39,801 nt of DNA, from the NCBI GenBank assembly GCA_023382535.1, contig JAHDWA010000077.1:1-39801 (forward strand). Direction: 5' to 3'. Source of the stretch: Anaerolineae bacterium (GTDB lineage Bacteria > Chloroflexota > Anaerolineae > 4572-78 > J111). Under the pieces are notes generated by a model. That model was given only the letters and a program-made list of their open reading frames with translations. It did no database searches and was not told the origin of the DNA. Position numbers and translations under genes: made by a program. Below, in pieces: positions 1 to 8,059 of the stretch (positions are counted from its first letter, which is position 1; every line of letters starts with the position of its first letter).

Positions 1-50
1 CTGGCCGTGATATAGGCGGGGCGTGGCTGTTTTAGAGGGCACAATCTTCC

Positions 51-515
51 TTATTCGGACTGAATTCCGAACCATTCAGAAATAAGACCGATGACCGCCA
101 GTTGACAATCAGTTAAACTAAACCGTTTGCGTTGTTCGGCTATCACATCTTGCCAGGGTGTTGTGCCGTAGGTTTTGTTAGCCGCTATCCAGTCACAAAC
201 CATCTCGGTAAAATCAATAAAGTCCATCCCGTTGACACCTCCCTGATGGTATTCAGGATGGTGAGGATTGCGGCCAAAGTGAAGCTCAATCGCTTTATTG
301 TCTTTCAGGCTTTCGTTGTACTCAGGTGAGCCGAAAGGGAATTGCCGAGCGATGCAATTGACCTCGACAAACCCTTCCAGTTCATCAAGGCTTAACTTAG
401 TTTCATCGTGCAAATCAGCCCGCCGTTCAAATTCACGGGCCAGCTCCCTAAGCAAAAACGATACCTTTTTTTGATGTCTTAGAATAGTCGCAAGTGTTTT
501 GATTTCTTCGTTCAC
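51..515 (-). CDS. DUF5662-like phage-associated protein
   Basis: A 154-residue soluble protein of unknown function. An HD dipeptide (residues 36-37, in LHDETK), a His cluster in NPHHPEYH (83-90) and an EMVCDW block (104-109) match the pattern I associate with DUF5662, a family common in phages and mobile elements. The conserved His/Asp set suggests an HD-like metal site, but no reaction is established. The start is GTG, chosen because a clean GGAGG lies 4 bases upstream. It is the last gene of a leftward operon with a RecU-like nuclease, which supports a phage or plasmid origin. The family call rests on motif memory only. Confidence 0.62.
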   Translation of the reverse strand: MNEEIKTLATILRHQKKVSFLLRELAREFERRADLHDETKLSLDELEGFVEVNCIARQFPFGSPEYNESLKDNKAIELHFGRNPHHPEYHQGGVNGMDFIDFTEMVCDWIAANKTYGTTPWQDVIAEQRKRFSLTDCQLAVIGLISEWFGIQSE

Positions 516-546
516 AAGACCTCCAATTTAGACAATATAATGAACG

Positions 547-1050
547 CTAAACTGCCTGTAATTCCACCACCGGCAGTGCTGACCACCACTCCGGCCAGCC
601 CTCCACGTGACTGACCACCGGCCTGCCCTGCGACCGCCGGAAGATAAGCGCATTGTCGAACGCCTCGATCTCCCCAACCGGATGCAGCCGCCAATCAATC
701 AAATCCCCCTTACGCCAGGCCACCAGGTACGCGCCCAGCCCGCCGACCTTCCCGGCCTCGACCATCTGCCGGTACTGGTGCAGCCGCTTGCGCTCCGTGT
801 GCGTCTCGGCGCCCTCCCAGGTCTTGATCTCAAGCCAGAGCAGCCGCCCGCCCGGATTGAGGCACAGACAGTAATCCGGCGGCCCCGCCTCCGGCAGCAG
901 AATGGTCCGCTTGCGCTGGCCGTCAAAGATGGTTTTGGTGGCCGGGTAGCATTTGAACCAGGTCAGCCAGCCCAGCGCTTCATAGCGCCGGAACGAGATC
1001 TCGGCCCATTCCTCGATGGCGCTGCCTATGGCCTGCGCGTTTCTACCCAT
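547..1050 (-). CDS. RecU/VRR-NUC-like PD-(D/E)xK nuclease
   Basis: A 167-residue protein with a compact PD-(D/E)xK nuclease core: Asp59 in GPPDY, Glu74-Ile-Lys76 in WLEIKT, and an N-terminal acidic pair at 13-14. Order and spacing fit Holliday-junction resolvases of the RecU type or phage VRR-NUC nucleases, which cut branched DNA during recombination or packaging. Its ATG overlaps the stop of the preceding gene by 8 bases, so translation is probably coupled. The gene sits in a small phage-like operon next to an integrase gene. Nuclease fold is likely; the exact subfamily is uncertain. Confidence 0.65.
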   Translation of the reverse strand: MGRNAQAIGSAIEEWAEISFRRYEALGWLTWFKCYPATKTIFDGQRKRTILLPEAGPPDYCLCLNPGGRLLWLEIKTWEGAETHTERKRLHQYRQMVEAGKVGGLGAYLVAWRKGDLIDWRLHPVGEIEAFDNALIFRRSQGRPVVSHVEGWPEWWSALPVVELQAV

Positions 1051-1507
1051 TAAACCTGGCCGTTCTCAAAATGGCCTCGACCGCCCGCTCCAGCTCGCCG
1101 GCCGGCGGGGGTCCCTCAAGAAGCGCTGTCTCTACTTTTCCGGCATGCTCGATGCAGGTGTCCAGGCCGAGCAGCACCTTCTTCCAATTGTCCTCATTCA
1201 ACCCGGCCAGGCCGTGCCTGGCCCCGGCGCTGATGTACTTGCCGCTTTTCTTGGCCGAAGTCACTGCATCTTTGGCCCAGTTCGGCCAGCGCTCGCCACC
1301 CTTCTCCAGTTCCAGCTTGCGGGCCGTATTGGTGATCTGCTGGCCCGCGCCGGCCAGCCTGGAAAGCAGGTCGCCGGTCAGATAAACGTTACGGTGCTGC
1401 ACCTCACGCGCTTTTTCGGCCATCTGGTGGATGCGCCGGATCTGGCGGCGCAGCGAATGGTAATCCCCCTCGGCCCAAGCCGGCCAGGGCTTACGCGGTG
1501 TCGCCAT
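1043..1507 (-). CDS. Hypothetical helical protein in phage-like operon
   Basis: A 154-residue protein I do not recognise. It is rich in Lys, Arg, Ala and Glu, is probably largely helical, and has no signal peptide, membrane segment or catalytic motif. The tryptophans at the N-terminus (PWPAWAEGDYHSLRR) and the basic first half could suit DNA or protein binding, but this is speculation. It overlaps the upstream membrane-protein gene by 17 bases and the downstream nuclease gene by 8, which argues strongly that it is a real, co-translated member of the operon. Confidence 0.6.
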   Translation of the reverse strand: MATPRKPWPAWAEGDYHSLRRQIRRIHQMAEKAREVQHRNVYLTGDLLSRLAGAGQQITNTARKLELEKGGERWPNWAKDAVTSAKKSGKYISAGARHGLAGLNEDNWKKVLLGLDTCIEHAGKVETALLEGPPPAGELERAVEAILRTARFNG

Positions 1508-1814
1508 CCTCGTCCTCGATCACAATATGGCCCCCATTCTGAAGCGCGTGTTTCAAAATTTGCCCAGCGATCATCGGCCCGCCGGTAAGGCCGTGGCAGA
1601 TGATGGGGATGCTGGCCAGGAATAGATCACCGGTCAAGAGCAGGATCAGCGCGCCCATCCCAAAGTCGGTCACACCGTCGCCGATCAGTACGCTCAGCCA
1701 GGTCAGGTTAGGCGGAAATGCCCACTTGGTAATCAATATACTGTAGGGTATCCCAAAACCTGTAAAAAGAACCGCACAGATCCCGATAAACCGCGTGGTG
1801 GTTTCTTGATCCAT
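1491..1814 (-). CDS. Small membrane protein, possibly holin-like
   Basis: A 107-residue protein with two or three hydrophobic segments (roughly residues 8-30, 38-63 and 64-85) and an acidic C-terminal tail (VIEDEDGDTA). It is the first gene of the leftward four-gene operon; a GGAGG lies about 11 bases before the ATG. Size, topology and phage-like neighbours would suit a holin or another phage membrane protein, but no family signature is visible, so this is inference from context. Confidence 0.5.
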   Translation of the reverse strand: MDQETTTRFIGICAVLFTGFGIPYSILITKWAFPPNLTWLSVLIGDGVTDFGMGALILLLTGDLFLASIPIICHGLTGGPMIAGQILKHALQNGGHIVIEDEDGDTA

Positions 1815-1848
1815 TTTCCCGTTTTCCTCCCCTTTTGCGCCCGTGTTA

Positions 1849-1877
1849 TTGAAGTTTGGCCGGTACTATGATACTAT
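1849..1877 (+). promoter_or_regulatory. Weak sigma70-like promoter for a possible small RNA
   Basis: TTGAAG (1849-1854), a 17-base spacer and TACTAT (1872-1877). Each hexamer matches the consensus at 4 of 6 positions. Transcription would begin near 1884 and run into the hairpins and terminator ending at 2073. Confidence 0.3.
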
Positions 1878-1883
1878 TGTCCT

Positions 1884-2073
1884 TAACAGTGGTTATAGGC
1901 TTCCGTATCCCCTTTAGGGGGAGAAAGTTTAAGGGCCACGTAGGAGCGGCTGCGCGGCGGCTGCCGTTCCGAATGTCAGTCAGGGTCATCCCACTGAGGG
2001 GAGAGCCTTGAATTTACCAAGGAGTCGCTATCTGGCGCTGGGAGGCGTGGCGGATAGCGGCTCGTTTTTTTTT
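1884..2073 (+). ncRNA. Candidate structured small RNA, about 190 nt
   Basis: No ORF is present, but there are successive potential hairpins: CCCC/GGGG at 1909-1920, GGAGCGGC/GCCGTTCC at 1943-1970, CCTTG/CAAGG at 2006-2022, and a long terminal stem ending in nine T. With the upstream promoter-like hexamers this makes a plausible free-standing transcript beside the integrase. The 5' and 3' ends do not pair with each other, so it is not 6S-like, and I see no RNase P, SRP or tmRNA signature. It may instead be an antisense or regulatory RNA of the mobile element. Confidence 0.35.
2022..2073 (+). terminator. Strong Rho-independent terminator
   Basis: Eleven-base stem (GAGTCGCTATC at 2022-2032 with GATAGCGGCTC at 2053-2063, one G-T pair), a 20-base loop, then nine T at 2065-2073. 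The polarity is for rightward transcription, yet no protein gene on that strand precedes it, which is why a small RNA is suspected. Confidence 0.75.
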
Positions 2074-2249
2074 GCTGTCCTCGTAAAAAATTAGGACTTT
2101 GGTCCTATTCTTCTGCTAAGTCCTGCCGATTACAGGCCGTTAAAGGCCATTAAAGTACAACGCTTTCGTGTAAACTTGCTGAAAAGTGTAAGAGCCTCTC
2201 TGGTATCATCTGCCCACCACCGCCCTAGTACCTGAATAGCGGAGGATTG

Positions 2250-3185
2250 ATGGGCCTCACCTTTACCATTGTTGACAATGGCCTGGATTATTACATTGAA
2301 TTATTTTTACAGGCCAAGGCGTCGAAATCAGCAAAGACGCTCAAAAACTACCGCAATACCTTGACTCAATTTCGCGCCTTCACCGGCCCTCACGCCTGGC
2401 CGGTCACTCCCCAACATCTCAATGCATTTTTTGCCCATTGTAAGAGCAAGGAACGCAACCTGAAGGTTTCCACGATCCACTCTTACTATGCCATCCTCAG
2501 ACTATGGTGCGGTTGGCTGTGCCGGCTCGGCTACCTGGACATTAACCCGATTGATTACGCCGAAAAACAGCCGCAGCCCAAGCCGCTACCCCGCGCTCCA
2601 CAACGCGAAATCCTGGATAAATTTTTTGACCGGCTGAAAAAGGCGGTCAAAGGAGGTCATTGGCTTAATCTCCGCGCCCTGGCTTTGTGGCGGCTGGCCG
2701 AAGATACGGGTCTGAGAATCGGTGAGATTACCGCACTCAAAATCAATGATTTGACCCTGGAAAAAGGCCGGCGCTTTGCCTTCATCGCCGGCCAGAAGAC
2801 CTACCGCGACCGCATCGTTTACTTCCGCAAAAAGACAGCCAAAGCCCTTATTCGCTGGCGTGATGTCCGGGCCACGCTGCCCTTGCCGCCAGAACTGGAC
2901 GCGCTCTTTATCTCTTATCACGAGGGAAAATGGGGCGCTCTTACCAGCCAGGGGGCGCGGCAAGAGTTGACCCGGCGCTGCCGGGAGTTCGGCCTGCCAC
3001 ATCTCACCCCTCACCAGTTCCGCCATACTCATGGGGTTTACTGGATTTTGGAAGGGGGTTCCCTGAAAGACTTGCAGCACCAACTGGGGCATACCAACCT
3101 CACGACCACCGAACGATACGCCCAGGTCGAGGACACAGGCCGGGCGAAACGGTATAAGAAACACTACAAAAAAAGGAAGTCATAG
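2250..3185 (+). CDS. Tyrosine recombinase/integrase (XerC/D-like)
   Basis: A 311-residue site-specific recombinase. It has an N-terminal SAM-like core-binding domain (about 10-105) and a C-terminal catalytic domain with the full residue set: Arg156 (GLRIGE), Lys183, His255-x-x-Arg258 (HQFRH), His281 (LGH) and nucleophile Tyr290 (TTERY). Length matches XerC/D and simple integrases. The ATG at 2250 is preferred over TTG at 2247 because GGAGG at 2241-2245 is better placed for it. The basic tail (RAKRYKKHYKKRK) may aid DNA binding. Beside a phage-like operon it is probably the integrase of a decayed element, although a host Xer-type role cannot be excluded. Confidence 0.9.
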   Translation: MGLTFTIVDNGLDYYIELFLQAKASKSAKTLKNYRNTLTQFRAFTGPHAWPVTPQHLNAFFAHCKSKERNLKVSTIHSYYAILRLWCGWLCRLGYLDINPIDYAEKQPQPKPLPRAPQREILDKFFDRLKKAVKGGHWLNLRALALWRLAEDTGLRIGEITALKINDLTLEKGRRFAFIAGQKTYRDRIVYFRKKTAKALIRWRDVRATLPLPPELDALFISYHEGKWGALTSQGARQELTRRCREFGLPHLTPHQFRHTHGVYWILEGGSLKDLQHQLGHTNLTTTERYAQVEDTGRAKRYKKHYKKRKS

Positions 3186-3253
3186 ATAAATAACGGCTAT
3201 TTTTGAGCAACCTTCGCCTGGTAAGTTTCTGTAAGCTTAAGGACTGTGATGGG

Positions 3254-3282
3254 TTGCTATTCCGGTTTACCTGATGTAAAAT
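3254..3282 (+). promoter_or_regulatory. Sigma70-like promoter for the receiver pair
   Basis: TTGCTA (3254-3259), a 17-base spacer and TAAAAT (3277-3282). Transcription would start near 3289 and give a leader of about 150 bases before the first response-regulator gene. Confidence 0.5.
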
Positions 3283-3297
3283 ATGTGAGATCAACCG

Positions 3298-3329
3298 CTC
3301 TTAAGCATGGTGCATCCTATGCATAAGAG
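3298..3329. promoter_or_regulatory. Inverted repeat just downstream of the promoter
   Basis: CTCTTAAGCAT and ATGCATAAGAG form 11-base arms with one mismatch around a 10-base centre. The position, about 10 bases after the predicted transcription start, would suit an operator or a leader hairpin. Confidence 0.35.
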
Positions 3330-3438
3330 TTGAGCCTGCGCCCCGGCCCTGTAATCTGGTCAGATCAGCATCAAGCTGGAAGAGAGGTTTCTATTCCCCG
3401 CTGACAGCCAGGCTCAAGCGGAAACAACCGAGGACAAC

Positions 3439-3831
3439 ATGGATTATCGCGCTCGAATCTTATGCATTGATGACGAACCCGGTGTCGTGGAGCTAGTAAG
3501 CCTCATTTTAAAATCTCAAAACATCCTGGTTGAAGGCGCTGAAAGCGGTGTTGAAGGTTTAGCCGCTATGCGCAAGAACCCGCCCGATGCGGTCTTGCTT
3601 GATATTATGATGCCGGAAATGGATGGTTGGGAAGTTTACAAACAGATGCGGGCCGATGAGGCCCTGAAAAATATTCCGGTGATTATCTTAACCGCCAGAA
3701 ATAGCTCATTTGAAGAAATCATCGCCCGTGAACGGGCAGGCGTGAATGATTACGTCACCAAGCCATTTGTCCCTAATGACCTGAGAAATAGCCTGACTCG
3801 CATCCTGGGTCCTGGGCCCAAACCGGAATAA
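3439..3831 (+). CDS. Single-domain response regulator (CheY-like), copy 1
   Basis: A 130-residue stand-alone receiver domain. The acidic pocket is Asp11-Asp12, the phospho-acceptor Asp55 (LLDIMMP), the switch Thr85 (ILTAR) and the conserved Lys108 (TKPF). There is no output domain, so it probably relays phosphate or binds a partner protein. An SD-like GAGGA precedes the ATG. The second receiver gene starts 3 bases after its stop. The two proteins share the block DGWEVY-x-QMRAD, so they arose by tandem duplication. No histidine kinase is encoded in the window. Confidence 0.9.
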   Translation: MDYRARILCIDDEPGVVELVSLILKSQNILVEGAESGVEGLAAMRKNPPDAVLLDIMMPEMDGWEVYKQMRADEALKNIPVIILTARNSSFEEIIARERAGVNDYVTKPFVPNDLRNSLTRILGPGPKPE

Positions 3832-3834
3832 TCC

Positions 3835-4227
3835 ATGACAACTAAAAAACACATCCTCTGTATTGAAGATGAAGCCGAAATGATTGAATTGATGCGCCTG
3901 GTCCTCGAGCGCGAAGGGCATGAAGTGATGGGAGCCGTCGGCGGGGAGCAGGGGCTTAAGCTGATGCGCGAGAAAAAGCCCGATTTGATTTTGCTCGACT
4001 TGATGATGCCAGGCATAGACGGCTGGGAAGTCTACCGGCAGATGCGGGCCGATAAAGAGCTGACGGACATCCCGGTCATTATTGTAACGGCAAAAGCGCA
4101 AAGCATTGATAAAGTGCTGGGGCTGCAAGTCGCCAAAGTGGCCGATTATATTACCAAGCCCTTCGGTCCCAAGGAATTGATTGGCAGTATTGAACGGGTT
4201 TTTGCCAAGCAAAATGTGCGTCAGTAA
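3835..4227 (+). CDS. Single-domain response regulator (CheY-like), copy 2
   Basis: A 130-residue receiver domain, paralogue of the adjacent gene. It has Glu11-Asp12 in the acidic pocket, phospho-acceptor Asp55 (LLDLMMP), Thr85 and Lys108 (TKPF), so it should be phosphorylatable. Only 3 bases separate it from the upstream stop, which indicates one transcript. It ends in a short tail (AKQNVRQ) without a DNA-binding domain. Because the two copies differ in their second halves (helix alpha4 region ARERAGVND versus GLQVAKVAD), they may interact with different partners. Confidence 0.9.
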   Translation: MTTKKHILCIEDEAEMIELMRLVLEREGHEVMGAVGGEQGLKLMREKKPDLILLDLMMPGIDGWEVYRQMRADKELTDIPVIIVTAKAQSIDKVLGLQVAKVADYITKPFGPKELIGSIERVFAKQNVRQ

Positions 4228-4273
4228 CCATTGACTTTTGTTTTGCCTCTGATTTGATTTTGCACGTCTAAAT

Positions 4274-4301
4274 TATCGCGCACGTTTTTGCGGGCGATAA
4301 C
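4274..4301. other. Hairpin downstream of the receiver pair
   Basis: TTATCGC and GCGATAA pair around a T-rich centre. There is no T-run directly after the stem, so it is a weak candidate for an end-of-operon structure rather than a clear terminator. Confidence 0.25.
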
Positions 4302-4367
4302 CTCCTCTGACTTGCTGGCCAAGCCGGCCGGTAACTCCTCCAGGCTCTAAAGCCTTAGGTTTTTCGT

Positions 4368-4396
4368 TTCACGTTTTACCGCAAATCTGATATACT
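4368..4396 (+). promoter_or_regulatory. Promoter of the acyl-CoA dehydrogenase gene
   Basis: TTCACG (4368-4373), a 17-base spacer and TATACT (4391-4396), preceded by the extended -10 element TGA. Transcription would start near 4403, leaving a leader of about 20 bases with GGAGG at 4413-4417. Confidence 0.5.
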
Positions 4397-4424
4397 CCCT
4401 CCAACTTACCCTGGAGGTGACCCC

Positions 4425-5582
4425 ATGGATTTGCAATTGACGGCTGAACAGCAGATGATCCGCGATGCGGCCCGCGAGTTTGCCCAAAATGAGATTGCCA
4501 AGGTGGCCGCGCATTACGACGAAACCGGCGAATTCCCTTACGAAACAGTTAAAAAGATGGGCCAGCTTGGCTTTATGGGTATCGAAGTCCCCGAAACCTA
4601 TGGCGGGGCCGGGTTAGATACCATCGCCTACGTGCTGGCCATGGAAGAGATTGACAAGGTGGACGCCGCCCATGGCACGATCATGTCGGTTAATAATTCC
4701 CTCTTTTGTTACCCTATTCTCAAGTACGGTACAGAAGCCCAAAAGCAAAAGTACGTTACCGCTGTGGCCGGCGGGCAGAAAATCGGGGCCTATTCGCTGA
4801 CCGAACCCATGTCCGGCTCCGACGCCGCCACAATGCGCAGCCGGGCTGTCCGCCAGGGTGACCACTACGTCATCAACGGCACCAAAAGCTGGGTCACTAA
4901 CGGTCCCGCCGCTGATTTTATGGTGCTTTTCACCATGACCGAGCCTGAGCGCGGGCACCGCGGCATCACCGCTTTCATCATCGAAACCGACCAGCCGGGC
5001 TTTCATCGCGGCCGGACCGAAGACAAATTGGGCGTGCGGGCCAGCGCCACCTGCGAAATCCACTACGACAATTACCTCTGCCCGGTCGAGAACCGCCTGG
5101 GCGAGGAGGGCGAGGGCTTCAAAATTGCCATGACCGTGCTCGACTCCGGACGGATCGGCATTGCCGCCCAGGCCCTGGGCATTGCCGGCGCGGCCTACGA
5201 GGCCAGCCTGAAATACGCCCGTGAGCGGGAAGCCTTTGGCCAGTCCATCGGCCAGTTCCAGGGCATCCAGTGGAAGCTGGCCGATATGAAGTGCCGCCTT
5301 GACGCCTCGCGCCTGTTAATTTACCAGGCCGCCCTGGCCAAAGAAGCGGCTAAAACGGGCGGTGCTCGCTTCACCACCGAGGCGGCCATAGCCAAGCTCT
5401 TTGCCAGCGAGACGGCCATGTTCTGCGCCCACCAGGCCCTGCAGATCCACGCCGGGATGGGCTACAGCAAAGAGCTGCCCATCGAGCGCTACTTCCGCGA
5501 CGCCAAAATCACCGAGATCTATGAGGGAACGAGTGAGATTCAGCGGATGGTGATTGCCAGAAATGAGTTGGGGCTGCGGTAA
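4425..5582 (+). CDS. Acyl-CoA dehydrogenase
   Basis: A 385-residue FAD enzyme that forms the alpha,beta double bond of acyl-CoA esters and passes electrons to ETF. It shows the N-terminal helical domain, the middle beta-domain with TEPMSGSDAA (substrate/FAD binding, about 126-135), and the C-terminal helical domain. The catalytic base is Glu367 in EIYEGTSEIQR, the position used by short-chain and branched-chain dehydrogenases. Length is typical. A strong GGAGG lies 7 bases before the ATG. It appears monocistronic, with its own promoter, and ends against the convergent restriction gene. The exact acyl chain cannot be told from sequence alone. Confidence 0.93.
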   Translation: MDLQLTAEQQMIRDAAREFAQNEIAKVAAHYDETGEFPYETVKKMGQLGFMGIEVPETYGGAGLDTIAYVLAMEEIDKVDAAHGTIMSVNNSLFCYPILKYGTEAQKQKYVTAVAGGQKIGAYSLTEPMSGSDAATMRSRAVRQGDHYVINGTKSWVTNGPAADFMVLFTMTEPERGHRGITAFIIETDQPGFHRGRTEDKLGVRASATCEIHYDNYLCPVENRLGEEGEGFKIAMTVLDSGRIGIAAQALGIAGAAYEASLKYAREREAFGQSIGQFQGIQWKLADMKCRLDASRLLIYQAALAKEAAKTGGARFTTEAAIAKLFASETAMFCAHQALQIHAGMGYSKELPIERYFRDAKITEIYEGTSEIQRMVIARNELGLR

Positions 5583-5603
5583 AGAGAGTAGGGAGGGTTG
5601 CAA

Positions 5604-6569
5604 CTAAAGCAAACAAAGCCAACGCGAAATTGAGGCCAGTTGACTTTCATCATTCAAATTTGCAGCATTACTCAAGAGGTTACTTTCAAGCTGACCCCAA
5701 ATTTCGTTAGCCATTTTCTTCTCGATTGCTGCACCGATAAAAAAGGTGTAGGGTGAGTATCCCAAGTTTGAAAAGGCTTGACGGATTCGCTCCAATGCAG
5801 TCCGGGCAGTTTTCCAATGCTCATCCGCTCCTGCTGGATCTATCCCACCCTTAAGTTCACCCAGAGCAATATATGACTCAGCCGAGTTATACTTGGTAGT
5901 CTGTAATTCATCAGGGGTCAGGTTAAATAAACACAAGTCTACATTGTTCTTTACTACGGACGGAGTCAGATTATAAATCAGAGTGCGGTTCTTACCCTCA
6001 CTTAGCCAATTCAATCCGCGCAACGATAACTCTATTTCCGAGTCATCATCGCTCATTGCAGCCCATTGCCTTGTTTTCGAGTGTTGCCAATGGTATTTTA
6101 TTCCGGCAATCGTAAGGGTCGCAATAAGAGCGCGAGTCAATTTTCTTTGCGCCAAAATTCCACCCATATTCCGCATTGAACCGCCCAATGTATCCCCGCG
6201 AGTCAATAAAAATCTGAAAACCAATTCTTCAACGAATTTCACACCAACTGGCTCGAGAAAGTTCTTGATGAGTCCGTTGAGGGCTTCTGTTTTATCTTGC
6301 GGCAAGAGATGAACAAGGGATTTATCAGATAAACCAGCCGCAGTGAGCAAACCTGCTTCGATGCCGTTGATATGGAGCAAATCGGCCGGAGTTTTTGCTT
6401 TGAAAGCTGCTTCTTGAAGCGCCCTTGCTTCAGCCACATAGGGCGTAGCCCGCCGATTTTTTTCCAGCGCTAGGGCAACAAAACCGGCCCGGGTGGCTTC
6501 GTACGGGGTTATCAGGTCATCACCAGATTGAAGATGATTTCGGTAGGGACGCTCAGCCCTTTCAATCAT
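5604..6569 (-). CDS. AvaI/BsoBI-type type II restriction endonuclease
   Basis: A 321-residue endonuclease closely resembling AvaI and BsoBI, which cut C^YCGRG. The active site is recognisable: Asp211 (NNVDLCLF), Glu238-Leu-Lys240 (GELKGG) and His251 (DEHWK). These fall within two residues of the Asp, Glu-x-Lys and His I recall for BsoBI, and the length is almost the same. I chose the ATG at 6569, not an upstream start at 6593, because it overlaps the methyltransferase stop as ATGA, the usual translational coupling. The N-terminal two-thirds is the helical part seen in that family. Base composition is lower in GC than the flanks, suggesting acquisition by transfer. Cleavage specificity is inferred. 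Confidence 0.9.
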   Translation of the reverse strand: MIERAERPYRNHLQSGDDLITPYEATRAGFVALALEKNRRATPYVAEARALQEAAFKAKTPADLLHINGIEAGLLTAAGLSDKSLVHLLPQDKTEALNGLIKNFLEPVGVKFVEELVFRFLLTRGDTLGGSMRNMGGILAQRKLTRALIATLTIAGIKYHWQHSKTRQWAAMSDDDSEIELSLRGLNWLSEGKNRTLIYNLTPSVVKNNVDLCLFNLTPDELQTTKYNSAESYIALGELKGGIDPAGADEHWKTARTALERIRQAFSNLGYSPYTFFIGAAIEKKMANEIWGQLESNLLSNAANLNDESQLASISRWLCLL

Positions 6570-7996
6570 GATTTTCTCCAAACATAAACACACTTCCGTA
6601 ACGGCTCGCGCCCATGCGCTCCCATTTGTTGGCTGCTATTACCTTTGCCATCGGGTAGCACCAAGATACTCTCGACCGAGAAGCCCAATTTTTCGGCAAA
6701 ATCGGAAAGGATCATATCTACTGAAATACTAGCTCCAGCATAGCGAACATTGTCGTTTACCATAAACAAGGGGGCTTGGGGTTTCAGCACCCGTGCACAC
6801 TCTGCAATGATGCAGGCCATTTCATAAAAATATCCCCTAACCATTCTTGGAATACCGTTATTATTCAAACCGCCCTGTGCCTTTTGATCGTCCAGATACT
6901 TTAAAATCGTTTGTAATAATTTTTGTCCGTCAGCGGCAGTGATAGCCTCGATCCAAAGTGGATTTATTTTCAAAAGGTCTTTGGCGCGATTTTCGACGGT
7001 GCAACTCAGCATATCTTGACGGAGACTGATCAGTTCTTTTTCATCAATGCCCAGTAAGGCCAGTTCAAGCGCGTAGGTTCGGGTGTAATCGTAACGGTTG
7101 CAGTAGGGGGGTGAGGTGACAATGGCCTCATAGGCACAATCAGGCAGGTCTGGCATAACTTCGAGAGACGAGCCGTTATAAAGTTGAATTTTCCCTTGAG
7201 AAGTTTCTAGGGGGAAAAGTCCTAATTGCTTTGTGGCAGGAGCCAGATCACTAAGAATTTCATTGATCTTGTCAGAAATTGCCTGTTCAAAAGTAAGGAT
7301 TTCACCTTTATCAAAGAGTTTTTGGCCCTGTTTGCGTCCAGAGCGATAATCCCAACGGAGATACTGTCCATCTTTGCGGGTATAACTTATAGCCTCCAAA
7401 ACACATAATAGAGCGAAACGTAACACTGTCTGAACTCGGCTATTTTCTTGCCGACAAGCACTGATAAACTTCTCAATTGCTTCTTTGGTTGAAGCCGGAT
7501 AAGCGCCCTGCGTGATTCGCAGTTCGGGAAGAGAAATTTCTGTTTCCGAATGCTCCCAAACTCTTGAAGTGGACCAACGTTGTAATACTTCAAAATCCGC
7601 AGCCGTAAATTCTGACTCTAAAAGCTGTTTGGTGGCAATAATCTGCTGGCCAATAGACAACAATTCGATGCCATCAGCCTGAAGCCCCATAGCACTAGCT
7701 GCGAATAAAGCTGTTCCACTTCCGGCGAAAGGATCTAAAATTCTGCCTTGAGACACTCCATACTTTTGGAATAGATGTTCAACTAGAGACGCCGAAAATG
7801 CCTCCTTATATTTATACCAACGATAAACTGGTCTACCTTTATTAGCCTGAAAGCTGACCAAAGAGCGAGTTAATGAAGGCTGAATAATAAACTTGCTTTT
7901 GAAGTGCTGAAACAAATTACGATCAAGGTCTTCAATTTCGCTTAGGGCAACGTTTGGTTCAGAAAAGTTGTTAGAGACTTTTACCAGATTTAGCAC
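6566..7996 (-). CDS. Type II DNA methyltransferase (amino-MTase, AvaI-like)
   Basis: A 476-residue DNA methyltransferase that would protect CYCGRG sites against the downstream nuclease. The SAM-binding motif I is DPFAGSG (88-94), preceded by a motif X-like YKYKEAFS block. Catalytic motif IV is TSPPY (294-298), a form typical of N4-cytosine enzymes. About 200 residues between them probably hold target recognition, an alpha-class-like order. The start is GTG with GGGGTGG just upstream. Methyltransferase precedes nuclease, an order that gives protection first. No controller (C) protein gene is present. The methylated base is inferred from the motif. Confidence 0.9.
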   Translation of the reverse strand: MLNLVKVSNNFSEPNVALSEIEDLDRNLFQHFKSKFIIQPSLTRSLVSFQANKGRPVYRWYKYKEAFSASLVEHLFQKYGVSQGRILDPFAGSGTALFAASAMGLQADGIELLSIGQQIIATKQLLESEFTAADFEVLQRWSTSRVWEHSETEISLPELRITQGAYPASTKEAIEKFISACRQENSRVQTVLRFALLCVLEAISYTRKDGQYLRWDYRSGRKQGQKLFDKGEILTFEQAISDKINEILSDLAPATKQLGLFPLETSQGKIQLYNGSSLEVMPDLPDCAYEAIVTSPPYCNRYDYTRTYALELALLGIDEKELISLRQDMLSCTVENRAKDLLKINPLWIEAITAADGQKLLQTILKYLDDQKAQGGLNNNGIPRMVRGYFYEMACIIAECARVLKPQAPLFMVNDNVRYAGASISVDMILSDFAEKLGFSVESILVLPDGKGNSSQQMGAHGREPLRKCVYVWRKS

Positions 7997-8059
7997 TATT
8001 CCACCCCTGCAAAGACAATCTGCATACTATAATCACCCTACAAGAAAGAATCTAAATCC

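Larger units (their letters stand above)
1815..2249. other. Intergenic region between the phage-like operon and the integrase
   Basis: This 435-base gap between divergent units holds no ORF. It contains a weak sigma70-like promoter, a run of hairpins and a strong terminator (annotated separately), then an AT-rich stretch with a small AGGAC/GTCCT hairpin near 2094-2107 and two close copies of GGCC-N-TTAAA near 2136-2155. An attachment site could lie here, as is usual beside integrase genes, but no tRNA 3' end or duplicated core is visible within the window. Confidence 0.6.

Noticed and set aside
1884..2073. 6S, SRP, RNase P or tmRNA identity for the structured region
   Set aside because: Ends do not pair, and none of the conserved sequence blocks of these RNAs is present.
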